From assembly GCA_024195585.1 (NCBI GenBank), contig SWBL01000168.1, forward strand, positions 1-64,000: DNA of 64,000 nt, read 5' to 3'. The notes below the pieces were generated by a model. The model made no database searches and was not told where the DNA came from. It was given only the letters and a program-made list of their open reading frames with translations. The position numbers and the translations under genes were made by a program. This stretch comes from Aureobasidium sp. EXF-3400. Lineage: Eukaryota; Ascomycota; Dothideomycetes; Dothideales; Saccotheciaceae. Shown one piece after another: positions 34,954 to 45,847 of this stretch (positions within the stretch are counted from its first letter, which is position 1; every line of letters begins with the position of its first letter).

Positions 34954-36672
34954 TCAGCTTGTTTTGCCGATTTCTTGTCCTGCTTCCACCAGGGCCGACG
35001 GGTGCTCACAGAGACCCTCGCCTCTTGTACCTTTGTGAGCTCTGATGAACCCGAGGCGAGGCGTAGTTGTCATCAAGCCTTCAGTACTATAAATATCAAT
35101 ACCAGCCGCGTCGGCTATCATTTCCGCCTGCTCCTGCAATTCTTGTAAAGGTTCGGTGCCTTCCACTGCCTCGAGCACTTCACCGTGGAAACTCCATGGT
35201 CTTGCCCGTTGGAGGTATTCCGCATTGGTCTTGCTGACACTTTTTGCTTCTGCGATGACCTTGCATGCTGTCAGGACCTCAGTCAACATGACCTGCGCTC
35301 TTTCGGGGTTGAATATCGGGTTGTCGATGGCGTCAGGCTCCGTGCTGTGGCCGTACGGATCGAGTGGTTTTTTAAGCGTTCCCTCAGGATAGATGAATTT
35401 CTGCAGGTATAATTGGGCCAGACTTATGTTTGCGAACAAGTAGTAGTTGGAGCTCGCTGTCAACAACCATTCGCGTGCGAGTTTGATGCGTTGCTCGGAC
35501 GTTTTCGCAAAGGCATCGTGGTGGTGTATATTTGTCTTTGGGTTGAGATTTACATTCGGCTTGTAGAGGAAGTCGACGAAGCCGGAGAGTTTGTCCATGA
35601 AGGATTGGGGTTCCGCGGGTTTGGCGGCGGAGTTTGCATAGTATTCGCCTAGCTCTTGGGCGGCTAGGTAGTGGCCACTGGCGGCAGCTTTGGTCATGTT
35701 GTATAGCCAGTCATGCGAGTGGTGTCCAGCCATGAACAAGTCGAGACGAGCAAGGTTGAAAAAGGCCATTGGGTCATCTTTTTCTTGTCCAGCCAAGTAG
35801 GCTTTCATAGCTGCGACCATCTCACCCTGGGTGTGGTGAAGATAGGCCAGCTCAATCCAGGGTGATGAAAGTTCGTCTTTTATCAAGCTGTACTTGTCCC
35901 CTGCTTCTTGCCCGTCGTCCTCCATCATGCGGTCGACGGCACTCCGGTAGAGTCTGATGGCGCGACCGACTTGGTTCAGATGGCGGGCAACATTGGCCTC
36001 CATAACGAGGGCACGCACATTGCCCGTTTTTGCGACCTCACGTAGGCGATCCAGTGCTTTCATGACGGTAGGATTTCTCATGACACCGGGCTTTGTCGCA
36101 TCCTGACGCAGAGCGGATGCGACAACCTGTATTGCAGCTTCAGCGTGACCGAGCTCGGCACACGTATTGATCAAGCGTCTCCCAGTCTTTGCACATGCCA
36201 CGGTTCCCTTGTTGCGTAATATGAAAGTAAGGTCGTACACATCATCGAGAGACAAGGGATCGAGGTGGCCGAGCAGATCACGCACGTATCCCAGGCTCGG
36301 AGAGGCAGAGGGATCCCTTTCACATCTTGAGTACCAGCTGCCTAGGAACATCGCCTGCTTGGTGGATATCTCTTCAGCGGCCACAGCGGTGGTCCGACAC
36401 ATGTTTATCTTCTCTAGCAGAGTCATCTCCCCCCGTTCCGTGCGTGTTTTTTCCAAGCCGGCTTTGAACTCTTCGCGGCTTTCCAATCTTGTTTTGTCCA
36501 TGTCGTCGAACATAGCCCGTTCCTGAGGTGTCCAGACAATTGGCTTTCCACGCCGCAGATGAGGGGCTGGTCTGGATCTGGACGCCATGCGTATTTGAGT
36601 GAAGGGGAGGCATAGTTCGGTGGCCAGTATGCTTCGCGGCGCTCGTGTGCTGGCGGCGAGTAGCGACGACAT
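34954..36672 (-). CDS. Mitochondrial TPR/Sel1-like repeat protein, fungal-specific
   Basis: Function unknown. Single exon, 572 aa. The N-terminus (MSSLLAASTRAPRSILATEL, followed by basic RMASRSRPAPHLRRGK) has the basic, Ser-rich, acid-free character of a mitochondrial presequence. The middle is all-helical with Sel1/TPR-like units: NVARHLNQVGRAIRLYRSAV, SPWIELAYLHHTQGEMVAAM, DPMAFFNLARLDLF, ASGHYLAAQELGEYYA and ANISLAQLYLQ. No enzymatic motif was seen. Such proteins usually serve as assembly or scaffold factors, here perhaps in mitochondria (inference). Confidence 0.8.
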   Translation of the reverse strand: MSSLLAASTRAPRSILATELCLPFTQIRMASRSRPAPHLRRGKPIVWTPQERAMFDDMDKTRLESREEFKAGLEKTRTERGEMTLLEKINMCRTTAVAAEEISTKQAMFLGSWYSRCERDPSASPSLGYVRDLLGHLDPLSLDDVYDLTFILRNKGTVACAKTGRRLINTCAELGHAEAAIQVVASALRQDATKPGVMRNPTVMKALDRLREVAKTGNVRALVMEANVARHLNQVGRAIRLYRSAVDRMMEDDGQEAGDKYSLIKDELSSPWIELAYLHHTQGEMVAAMKAYLAGQEKDDPMAFFNLARLDLFMAGHHSHDWLYNMTKAAASGHYLAAQELGEYYANSAAKPAEPQSFMDKLSGFVDFLYKPNVNLNPKTNIHHHDAFAKTSEQRIKLAREWLLTASSNYYLFANISLAQLYLQKFIYPEGTLKKPLDPYGHSTEPDAIDNPIFNPERAQVMLTEVLTACKVIAEAKSVSKTNAEYLQRARPWSFHGEVLEAVEGTEPLQELQEQAEMIADAAGIDIYSTEGLMTTTPRLGFIRAHKGTRGEGLCEHPSALVEAGQEIGKTS

Positions 36673-36954
36673 GGTGCAGTGCCAGTGGAATGATCCACAA
36701 TGGGGTTGCTGATCGGTGCCAGTGAGAGTGTCGAAGGTGAAAGTGGCAAGTCTACTTCAAGAGTACCTTGGTGGATTATCTTCGAAGAAAGAGCGCCTGC
36801 GCTGCTTCCATGTGGACCGAGCGTTGCGGCGGCGTCATAACGACTATCACCAGATTTATGCACACTCTGAATCATGTACAAAAGAACAACCCAGATGATA
36901 AAAACATTATAGCGTGACTATCTCGTTAAACCTGCCATCTTCGAAAAGACCCTT

Positions 36955-38813
36955 CTATCTATGGTACTGAACATTGTTATCGCTGATCAACTTCATACCC
37001 TCAGCTCTCCAAGTATCAGGCTCAGCATAACTGGTAACATTGGCATCGAACACCATGTTCTGCGGTGCGTCAACGCTGTACACAGGCCAGTTGGGCAAAC
37101 TCGAATTCTTGCCAGCATAGCCGTTGGGGTTCAAGTCGTGAACAAAAGTCACCCAACTCTTGCTCATGAAATCCGACAGTTCAGTGAATGCAGAAGACTT
37201 GTTGGCAAAGGGGTCGACAGCGTATCCGATACCGTTAAGGTTGTTGAACACAAAGGCAACCTCCTGGAAATGAGCGACGTAGGACGAGCCAGCGGGGATT
37301 GCGTTGAAGCGGTAAGAGTAGGCCGAGACGTTGTTGGCAGCCCAGACCTCGCAAGTCTTGCGGCGGTTGGCAATGAAAACTTCGTCACCGAAGTATGCTG
37401 CAGAGGCTCTGTACTCGGGTCCAAAGATAGGGCCCAGGGAACTAACATTTTGGCCCAGTTCCTGGGTCGAGGGGATCAGGTAATCAGGCTGGCCTGAAGT
37501 GTATACGCGGAGCAGGTCTTCAACAACATCCGGGCTGAGAGCCCATTGGGTTGAAGAAGTCGTGTTCAGATACTTTTCGATATCGGCGGTCGAGTTGATG
37601 CCAAGGGGGCTGAACGAGACACCCTCGTCCGAGTTTGCGCCGTCAATGATAGGTACGTGAACAAAATCTCCGTCGGCTAGCTGCTCACTGCCGTAGCGAG
37701 CAATGAAATCACCATCCAGAGCAGGGTTCCAACCGCCGCTGAAGTCGGTAGTGTTCAGGATGTTATTGAGGACGGTGAAAGGCAGGGCACGCAGGCAGTC
37801 AAGAGTGCTGGTCGAGTTTCCACACCCAGCTGCGTTACTGAGAGCGGCGAATTTGGGTTGGTACTCACTGATACTGGTTAGCTCGGAGCTATGGGAATTC
37901 TTGTCGTGCTTGAACTTACGCTGAGCTGTTCAGAGCGCCGTAGGCGACGGGGTTTCCCGACTCCATGATAGCACCACGGAACAACTTGTCGTCGCGACCG
38001 TTGAATGCAGTCAATTGGAAGCCAACGGATGCTGCTCCGGCCGACTCACCGTGAATAGTGACCTTGCTGGTGTCGGCGCCGAAAGCAGCTCCGTTCTCCT
38101 GAATCCATTGCAGGGCCTTACGTTGATCCTTGAGACCAATGTTGGTCTGACCAGCACCAGCAACCTCGTCACCGTTGAGGAAGCCAAAGGGACCCAGTCT
38201 GTAAGCAATACTAGCAGCCATGATGGGCTTGCCAATCTTGACAGAGTTCTCAACGAGGAAGGACTGGTTGTATCTTCTGTCGACAGCTCCACCCTGTTTT
38301 GCTAGTCAGAACAGTACGAAGCTCAAGATCAACAAAGACTTACCATGTAGAAACCACCGCCATGAATCCAAACCATCAATGGCAAGCTGACGTTCTCGTA
38401 GCCGGATGGTCTAATGACGTTGAGGTACAGGCAGTCCTCAGTTTGTTGGTAGCCGACCTGATCACCTCCGTAACCAATGCACTCCTGGCATCGTGCATTA
38501 GCATTGTATCATCACTGCAGAGTCTGTGTGGACCTACAAAGGCATAGTTGGTTGCTGGCAGAGCACCAGTCCACGTTGTGTTCACAGATTCGGGATTGGC
38601 GAAACGAAGCTCATCGACAGGAGGCTGTGCGAATGGGATACCAAGGAAGAAGTCCTGGTTGTATTGACTGTTGTGTACACCATAGTATGAACCGTTCTTC
38701 AGGTTGACGACAGGTGCGCCAGCAGGTGCACCGGCAGGTGCTCTACGTGACAGCGAAGGGGCGGCAGAGGTAGCAGAGACCGCCAGTGACAGCAATGACC
38801 AAGAAGAATGCAT
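36955..38813 (-). CDS. Secreted type-B carboxylesterase / lipase
   Basis: Alpha/beta-hydrolase that cleaves carboxylic esters outside the cell. Exons 38813-38538, 38484-38344, 38293-37920, 37867-36955; 567 aa. Residues 1-16 form a signal peptide, and an Ala-Pro-Ala-Gly repeat follows. [17 protein letters not shown] and [12 protein letters not shown] are the usual N-terminal signatures. [11 protein letters not shown] is the oxyanion hole, split by an intron. [10 protein letters not shown] holds the nucleophile Ser223. The C-terminal part has many N-glycosylation sites and a [13 protein letters not shown] segment with the expected catalytic His. Length is normal for the family. A damaged copy of its central part lies at 30237-30440. 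Confidence 0.92.
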
Positions 38814-39810
38814 GTTGGCTCGATATACAATGCTGCTAGGAGGAAAACACGAGTACCTACCTCTGGGCAGAGCCCCAACTTTATACTGTTGCCATACGCT
38901 TGCCACCTACCGTGAGTTTATGCCGAGAAGGTGCCACTCTTCACGGCAACTACTTGAGTCCCCACAACACACCGTGCAGCATCAATGTAACATGGATCAC
39001 CTGAATGATAGATGTCCGTGGTCAAGGCAAGGAAAATCTACGACGAAAGCGGGGCATTGGGGAATTGTGGAGTGCTGGCTGTGGAGAAAGATGGTAGACT
39101 AGCCAGGAACATGACAAGATTGACAAGCAACAAGCCACTCTAGCCGACAACAGCCCGCGACCCGCCATCTCAGATCTGCGAGAGAACATGGAGACTCCAG
39201 CATCCGGCTGTTTGTGACGTCGGTCATCTTGACTCAGCAAGAGGACATCCAGCTGAAGAAGTTTAGAGGTGGGGTGCGGCTCGGCCGAGAGCTGTCAAAT
39301 GGTGCACTGCCATATTGATTCTCGACTCCATACATTGTCTTTGTCTATGCTTCACTGCAGATTGGCTCCGCAGCCGAGTGACATCTCGATCTTGCCGACG
39401 TCCTCGACTAGTTTTCTGATGAAGGGATGCCGAGATCAATTTTCCTACCAGCATGGCACCGTTCACATGCAGGGACCTGTATTGGAGAACAATCAGGATA
39501 GTCCCTGACCGCCTTCCTGAACTAGCAACCCGATAGTCTGAAGAGCGGAGTACATATAGATAGCCTGGCATAAGGTATGTCGGTTGATTCGGTGGTGGCA
39601 GCATTGAAGGTGTTGCCGCGGCACGATCTAATGCACTGTCCGAGGCCTTGTCACATTCAATATTCGCTTCTTGATCGCTGGTAAGGAAAACCAGTCCTCA
39701 GAAGCTCGGCTGGTGGAGATGTTTGAGAATGAACATAATGTCCCATGGCAAGCGTGCCTTCATTGAAATAATGTACAAGGTTTATACAAACGTCTTTTCC
39801 TGTGCCCGGT
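38814..39810. other. Intergenic, esterase promoter
   Basis: 997 bp upstream of the carboxylesterase and downstream of the mL46 gene, both minus strand. No gene, RNA or convincing repeat recognised. Confidence 0.5.
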
Positions 39811-40954
39811 CTATCTTCCTGTGAGCATGTTGGCAACAGAGCTCCAGTACTTGGGCGTGACAGTCTGCTGAATCTCTTCGCTCGAAAGCCACTTGAACTC
39901 CTTGTCGCCGAATGTGTTGGCCTTGAGGTTGGCCTGACCAGCCATGATGCGAGCCTTCATGAAGAAAGTGCGCTCGCCGACCTCTTCGACCTTCTTCTCA
40001 GTGTTGGTGATGGTCTTCTTGAAGTTGCCAGAATAGTGGCCGATGGGGGCGTTTCCGACGACCCATGTGTTCATGTTGATACCTCCTGCTTGCACAAGAA
40101 TACGCTCGGCAGCCTGAAATTGTCAGTAATTGAACCTGTTTCGTGTACCTTCATATTCGACTAACCTGGTCCAGACCCTCGGGACCCTTGATCTCGTCCT
40201 CGGGGAATCTCCAGACACCGTTCTTGTTCTTGACCAGCAAGTACAAGGTTCTGTCAAGCAGTCTGTTCAAGCTGGTCTGTTCACCACTCTGGTCTTGCTC
40301 TGTGACTCTAGGCAATGGCCGTTGCACGACAATGTCCTGGCTGGTCTCTCTCTTGGCTCCTGCCTCGCCATCGGTTCCCTCGGCGTCTCTGATCAGAGCC
40401 TCGACTTGCGACTCGGGTTCGCTAGTCTTGTCGTTGACCAAAACCTCATCGTTCCAACCGGACTCGCTGTACGCATTGTAGACACCAACATCACGGGCGG
40501 GAGTCTTTCTCAGCGAAATTTTGCGCTTCCATTCGCGTTCTCCAGGAGTTCCTTTCTTGTAATAGAAGTAGCGGGTGAAAGGAAGTGCCAGGCGTTCATT
40601 CAGTCGTTTTTGGTAGAGGAAAAAGGCTTTTTCGAAGGGATGGAGAGCGCGTGTGAGGACGGGGGGTCGTGATAGTACTACGCCAGTACGTAGCTGGTAT
40701 GTGGATCGGACGGCCGGTGAGGCAGATGCATTCTGTGAGATTTGGGATGATACCGATGCCTCGGGTGCAACAGCTGCAGCAGTGGATGCTGAACGGTATT
40801 GAGATATCCGGGAGAGGCAAGAGTTGCAGACGGATTCTGGTGTCGAGCGGGCTAGAACTGGGTTAGAGTGGCCAACTCAGGAGACATGGCAAGCGAAGAG
40901 AGGCTTACTCGATGATGCGACCAATCGTCTGGCAGTTCTTTGACCGGAGTTCAT
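39811..40954 (-). CDS. MRPL17: Mitochondrial large-subunit ribosomal protein mL46
   Basis: Component of the mitochondrial 54S/39S subunit with a Nudix-like fold. Exons 40954-40909, 40857-40166 and 40113-39811; 346 aa. The N-terminus is a basic Ser/Ala-rich import signal (MNSGQRTARRLVASS). The family core follows: RPPVLTRALHPFEKAFFLYQ, KRLNERLALPFTRYFYYKKG and TPGEREWKRK. VWRFPEDEIKGPEGLDQAAE and the VGERTFFMKARIMAGQ segment belong to the degenerate Nudix part. It diverges from SEC2 across 1.26 kb. Confidence 0.93.
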
Positions 40955-42209
40955 GGTGAATTGTACTGAGGGATACACACACGACCGAGAGACTCTATCT
41001 CGAATGCGCCATCGCTGCTGCAACTTTTCGAGACTGTGCTTGGCGCTGCCAATCGCACGGACCCGACGGCCGCTCCTTTTGCTTAAAAGCCTGCCTTCTC
41101 TCTCCTCTTCTTTTTTCCCTCACGCGCTTCTTATCATCAATTGCCTCGATTCCACAACCGCATATTGACCATTTTAAAGCGCGTAGAATGAAGATTGAGG
41201 ACTTTTTCGCTAGCCGTGGCTTTCAAAACTTAAACCGAGCACCAGCTAGATAGTTTTCTCCAACAACTTGTACTGTAGAGTATTCGCACTTGTGATTTTT
41301 TGGCTGTGAGGCCTGAGGCCTCAGGAGCTGTCTGTACGCTTTCAGCTGAAAGCAAGCCTTCTACGGCTACTCTAGCTGCTGCTGCGACTATCACAGCATC
41401 CATGTCCTCTCTCATCGAGTTGGACTTGTTGCACATCATCAAGACCCAAAGACAAGGTATTGGATGTTACAGGCCGGATGTAGAGTCATGCCGATGGGAG
41501 AACCCTGACTCGTTCACCGTATTTGTTTACTGTGGTCTCTCACCGGGTTATGGCCCACATGTTGTACCGAGCAAAGGGTTTGCAAGTGGTCTGATTGTAT
41601 TGACAGGGCATGAGCAGTGAAAAGTCATCCATGGTGCCATTATGAAATTGATTGCTCTACATGCCGTAGCAACCGACCAAAGATGAGTGCTTTCCCGCTT
41701 CGCTCAAAGTGAGATTTGAACTTGAATATGAGTACACGTCGAGATTGAAGACTCGATCACATAAGTAATGTGTCTCTTGCGAGATTCAGGACAACCATCC
41801 CTTCGAGTCTGAAGCTACGCAGGTATACAAAGACTGAGCACAAGAGATATGCAGGAGGATCATCTGATGGAGTCGAAGGTCCGGACCGTTGACAGGGCAG
41901 CTGGTCAGTGCAGCCGAGTGGGCTTGGACTTGGAACTGGCGACTGCGGTCATCGTCATGTGTGATTTCTGGGGGACCACTGTGACATGCAATTGCATTTG
42001 ACATGCGCTCCTTCTTCGTTTCTTGCAACGCGACTTCCAATATGTACAGTCTGGTCGATTTCGAATAAACATCATCCTTAGCCTTCTCGTCCATGGATCA
42101 GCAGTAGTGCATTGCATGCATGACATTTCCTTTGTCGCATCCACTACCATTGTTGTAATCCATTCACCACACGCTTCTGCCCATACGCTTCGACGACAAC
42201 ACCGGCACC
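40955..42209. other. Intergenic between mL46 and SEC2, with two palindromes
   Basis: 1255 bp between divergent starts. Two perfect 14-bp palindromes sit close together, CCTGAGGCCTCAGG at 41312-41325 and CTTTCAGCTGAAAG at 41339-41352. CT-rich sequence near 41090-41120 fits the mL46 promoter. The open frame at 41300-41620 has no ATG at its head and no family likeness. Confidence 0.5.
41312..41352. repeat. Pair of perfect 14-bp palindromes, 13 bp apart
   Basis: CCTGAGGCCTCAGG (41312-41325) and CTTTCAGCTGAAAG (41339-41352) are each identical to their reverse complement. They lie in a non-coding divergent region, so dimeric transcription-factor sites are possible, but no known factor site is recognised. 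Confidence 0.6.
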
Positions 42210-44491
42210 ATGTCCGAGTAAGTAACCTACTTGTAGTCGCTCTGACTCTGTACTGACGATTCAACCTCTTAGGTACGGCTTCCTTATGGCTGGCGGGCTG
42301 GCTACGCCTACTTCGAGCCACGTCCGCTCTGTAACTCCGTCTCCCAACCCAACCAGATCGGACTCTCCAACCCTGATGAAGGCCAAATCCGCGTCGCACC
42401 TTTCTACCATGAAGACCTTCTCGACTCCGCCTCGCGGTCGCTCCAACTTCGACAGCGACTCTGACTACCTTAACACCATCCCCGATCCACGAACACCCAG
42501 TCCGAATCCGCAGCGTACAAGTCCGGCAGAAGACTCGGAGGACCAGCATCCCGATCTTAGCAATGAAGTCGCTATGCTCAGCACGAAACTCATCAACGCC
42601 ATAAATTACCAAACCAATCTGGACGATTCGCTGCAACACACACGCCATGAGCTTGAAGCTGCTAGACAGCGTATAGCACAGCTGGAACAAGAAACGCAGA
42701 GTCACAATTCTTTGGTCTCGAGTGGTGCCCTTGTCAACAAGGCTGAGGTGGATACTCTCAAACAAGAGTTGACGGAATCGCAAAAGCAAAGAGATGTCGC
42801 CGAAAAAGGCAGGAAAGAGATGGAGGTCGAACTTGAGACTCTCACTAGCGCTTTGTTCGAAGAAGCGAACACTGTAAGTGAAAAGTCACAGTCCACGTTT
42901 TCCACTTACTGACTTGCATTAGATGGTAGCCGCAGCGCGCAAAGACGCTGAAGCTGTCGAACGCAAGAACGCACAGCTAAGGTCACAACTCAACGATACT
43001 GAACTGCTTCTGGTCTCACAGCAAGAACAGCTACACGATCTAAAGAATGTCATGGAGAAAATGACTGAAGATCGAGACCGCGATGAAACAGAGACCATGC
43101 CTCGTTCTTCGACTGCTCCATCAACGCCAGGTGTTGATTCGGCTAAGATGAACACCATGTTCGACTCTCTACCCTTCTCTCCTAATGCTACACAATTCAG
43201 CGACGTTGCTCCGGACCAGCCCCTTCGATTCTCACATCTTATTGTTCCCGTTATGCGCAATGATGTTGTTGCATATGTCGACTTTGCAGACCTGCTCAAG
43301 TCCGCCCGAGCAGCTGTTCCTAATCACTCTCGCAATTCATCAGGCATCAGTTCAAGCATGTTTGTCTCTTCTGCCGCTTCGTCTTCGCCAAACATTCCAG
43401 GCTCGTTCAGCTCTGGTGCTGCTGCGTCTCCACGCGAAACGTCATTCCAATCATCGGTACCGCCGCTCAAGGATAGCAAGTTTTACAAGAGATGTCTCGT
43501 CGAGGACGTAGAACCAACATTGCGTCTGGACCTCGCTCCAGGACTTTCATGGCTGGCCCGTCGCACAGTCATTGGAGCCGTGACTGGTGGAACTCTGGTC
43601 GTAGAGCCTTTCATACCGCAATCGCGCTTTTATGGAAACGCCTATGCATGTGCGCTTTGCGGAGAATCTCGCCGAACAGAGGCACATGCTCGCCGCCATC
43701 GATTCCGTACCAGTGAAGACGAGAGCGCACAGCGATATCCCCTGTGTGAATTTTGTTTGGGCCGCGTCCGAGCAACGGGCGATTTCTTGGGCTTCCTAAG
43801 AATGGTTCGTGACGGACTCTGGAGAGCGTCAACTGAAGAAGACATCAAGACGGCCTGGGAAGAGAGCGTACGCTTAAGAGAGAAGATGTTCTGGTCCAGA
43901 CTTGGAGGTGGTGTGGTTCCAGCCATTGCAAGAGAACCGAGCCCTACTGGAACTCAGCGCCGAGCAGACGCAAGGTCGTTGCGTAGGAACAGCACCGAAA
44001 TGAGTATTCCTAGGTTCTCGAGGGACTCGATCGAAAGCGTCCACTCCAAGGCGTTGGAAGTGCCGAAACTAAGTGAACCTCGACCTCCAAGCCGCAACAA
44101 CAGCAGATCGACTGCAAACATCAGCGATGGCAGCACAACTTCTTTGCAAACCTCGGAGAGCTCGGACACGAGAGACTTTGCAGATGCCCAGACTGAGGTG
44201 GACAATGTTATTAATACGCCAACAGGTCCGACCAGTCATGAGGGCACAGCCAGCGAACTGGATGCTGTGGAATCGCAAACACCGAGACTAGAGCAAGAAG
44301 GTGAGCCGAAGGAAATCGTCGGTTTGGCGATCGAAACACCCGCGCTCGATTTAGATGGACAGACGCAGAGTCAAGTTTCTTCAGGAGAGCTGGAAAATGA
44401 GGATCACGCCCCCGTGATGGACGGTGAAGATGCGAAGGAAAGTGAGGCACCGGTTGACAAACAGCCAGAGATGCCCGGCTCATTTGATTAG
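42210..44491 (+). CDS. SEC2: Sec2-type Rab guanine nucleotide exchange factor
   Basis: Activates the exocytic Rab Sec4 on secretory vesicles. Exons 42210-42217 (8 nt, ATG TCC GA), 42273-42873 and 42923-44491; 725 aa. The start reads MSEYGFLMAGGLATPTSSHV. A parallel coiled coil spans about 105-250 (NEVAMLSTKLINAINYQTNL, then SSGALVNKAEVDTLKQELTE and LTSALFEEANTMVAAARKDA), which is the Sec2 GEF domain; the second intron falls inside it. A second conserved block holds YACALCGESRRTEAHARRHR and YPLCEFCLGRVRATGDFLGF, two CxxC pairs typical of fungal Sec2/GRAB. The C-terminus is acidic and disordered. Confidence 0.92.
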
Positions 44492-44817
44492 CCTTCTTCG
44501 ACCCCCTACTATTGTATACCCATGGGGACAAGAACAGGCCTTGCATGAAACAAGGAACACGATACAGTATATATATGTGTAGAAAGCAATCCAATATCCT
44601 CATGGACCGCCTTGTAATTCATGCATTCTCGATTACACGCTTTGGTTGTGTTTCCCACGCATGATCCGATTAATTTGGTTTGCTCTCTTCTCGAAGTCTG
44701 TGTATTTGACGGTGGGTTTCATGATCGCGTATTCGGGAGATATTTGGGGGTCGAGAGACCGAAGGGCGGGATGTTGGCTTGTTTGTCGAGAGGTGGTCGG
44801 CGAGTATGTATGGTACC
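44492..44817. other. Intergenic, convergent 3' ends
   Basis: 326 bp between the SEC2 and PDCD5 stops, with a TATATATGTG run near 44571-44580. Nothing else recognised. Confidence 0.5.
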
Positions 44818-45337
44818 TCAGTCGTCGTTCAAAAGATCTTCCAGGTCATCATCATCCCATCCTCCCTTTCTCCTGGACACCTTGACAGTCTCCTTCTTCT
44901 CTTGCTGCTCGGACATGGCGCCGAGAATGTCCTTGAGTTGAGCCTCTGAGATCTTCTGTTTGAGTTGACCGCTACGTGCCAGCATGATGAGTCTGTTCTC
45001 GACGTCTTCGGCACGCGACTGCTTGACCAGACGAATACGACCTAGACGATCTGCTGCATCGGGCTCGAGGATTTGCGAAAGGATGCTTGCGCGTGCGTCG
45101 GCTATACCACTTGGGTTAGCCGCGAGAACAAACACAACAAGAACTCTAGAGTGAATGTTTACCTTCACGCTGTTGCTTCTGCTCCTGCTCGCCTCCTTGA
45201 CCGCCCGACTGGCCCTGCTGCTGCTGCATCTCTTGCAGGCGCGCACGCCTAATCTGCCATGATGCCAAGTCAGAAACGGGCCTTTGACTAACTCAGCAGT
45301 CGTGTCTACTTACCTGTTCGAGATCTGCGTCACCCAT
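44818..45337 (-). CDS. PDCD5 / TFAR19 family DNA-binding protein
   Basis: Small conserved nuclear/cytosolic protein; in animals linked to apoptosis and chaperonin CCT, in fungi role unclear. Exons 45337-45314 (24 nt), 45253-45163, 45101-44818; 132 aa. It begins MGDADLEQIRRARLQEMQQQ, continues with a Gln/Gly-rich insert, then ILSQILEPDAADRLGRIRLV, KQSRAEDVENRLIMLARSGQ and the acidic end DDDDLEDLLNDD. All three are family hallmarks. The length is normal. Confidence 0.94.
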
Positions 45338-45847
45338 GGTTCCGACTGTGTGTTTTTCTTATCTTTGTCGAGACGAAAAGTCCCTAGAGCTTTTTGATTG
45401 TGCTTGAAACGCACCCCTCGCTGGCGCCGCGAGTGATTACCCCGCCAAAACCTTGATGCCAAGCTGCGCGTCCTGCATGTCCATTTTCAGGTATGCAATC
45501 CCACCACTTGATATCTGCCACTTATCGTGTGACTTGTCGAGGTTATTGCTCCGATCGTGCCAGTGTGATGGCTTGCTGTCTCGCATATGGCCCTAAATCA
45601 GCCAAGCTAAGTCGCGTACAAGTCAGAGAGCTCCTGCTTGCTCCGTACTCGGAACCTCTGTTTCCTATCTCTCCTTGCCCTGCCTTTTCTTATCAAATTC
45701 CATATAAGACAAGTCTGTCTGCTGTGTGCCGTCGTCTGCTTGACTGCACTTTTGAATCCTTGTGCTTGCTGTCGTGACTGCTACATATCCCCTCTCCTCA
45801 TATCCTCTTTCTATATCTCCTTCCCTCCTTTCGTAATAGCCAGCAAC
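45338..45847. other. Intergenic, divergent PDCD5 / DUF3445 promoters
   Basis: 510 bp. Pyrimidine-rich sequence just before 45848 fits a leader. The DUF3445 frame is open upstream to about 45638 but without an ATG, so I treat it as 5' UTR. Confidence 0.5.

Noticed and set aside
41700..41740. tRNA T-arm-like word GAGATTTGAAC (reverse strand GTTCAAATCTC)
   Set aside because: The flanking bases do not form the T stem and no acceptor, D or anticodon arm can be found.
41905..42789. 294-codon minus-strand open frame
   Set aside because: Antisense to the SEC2 coiled-coil exon; Arg/Trp-rich shadow reading without similarity.
45638..45847. Upstream extension of the DUF3445 frame
   Set aside because: No ATG in this part, and the extra hydrophobic residues do not fit the family, which starts at the membrane helix after 45848.
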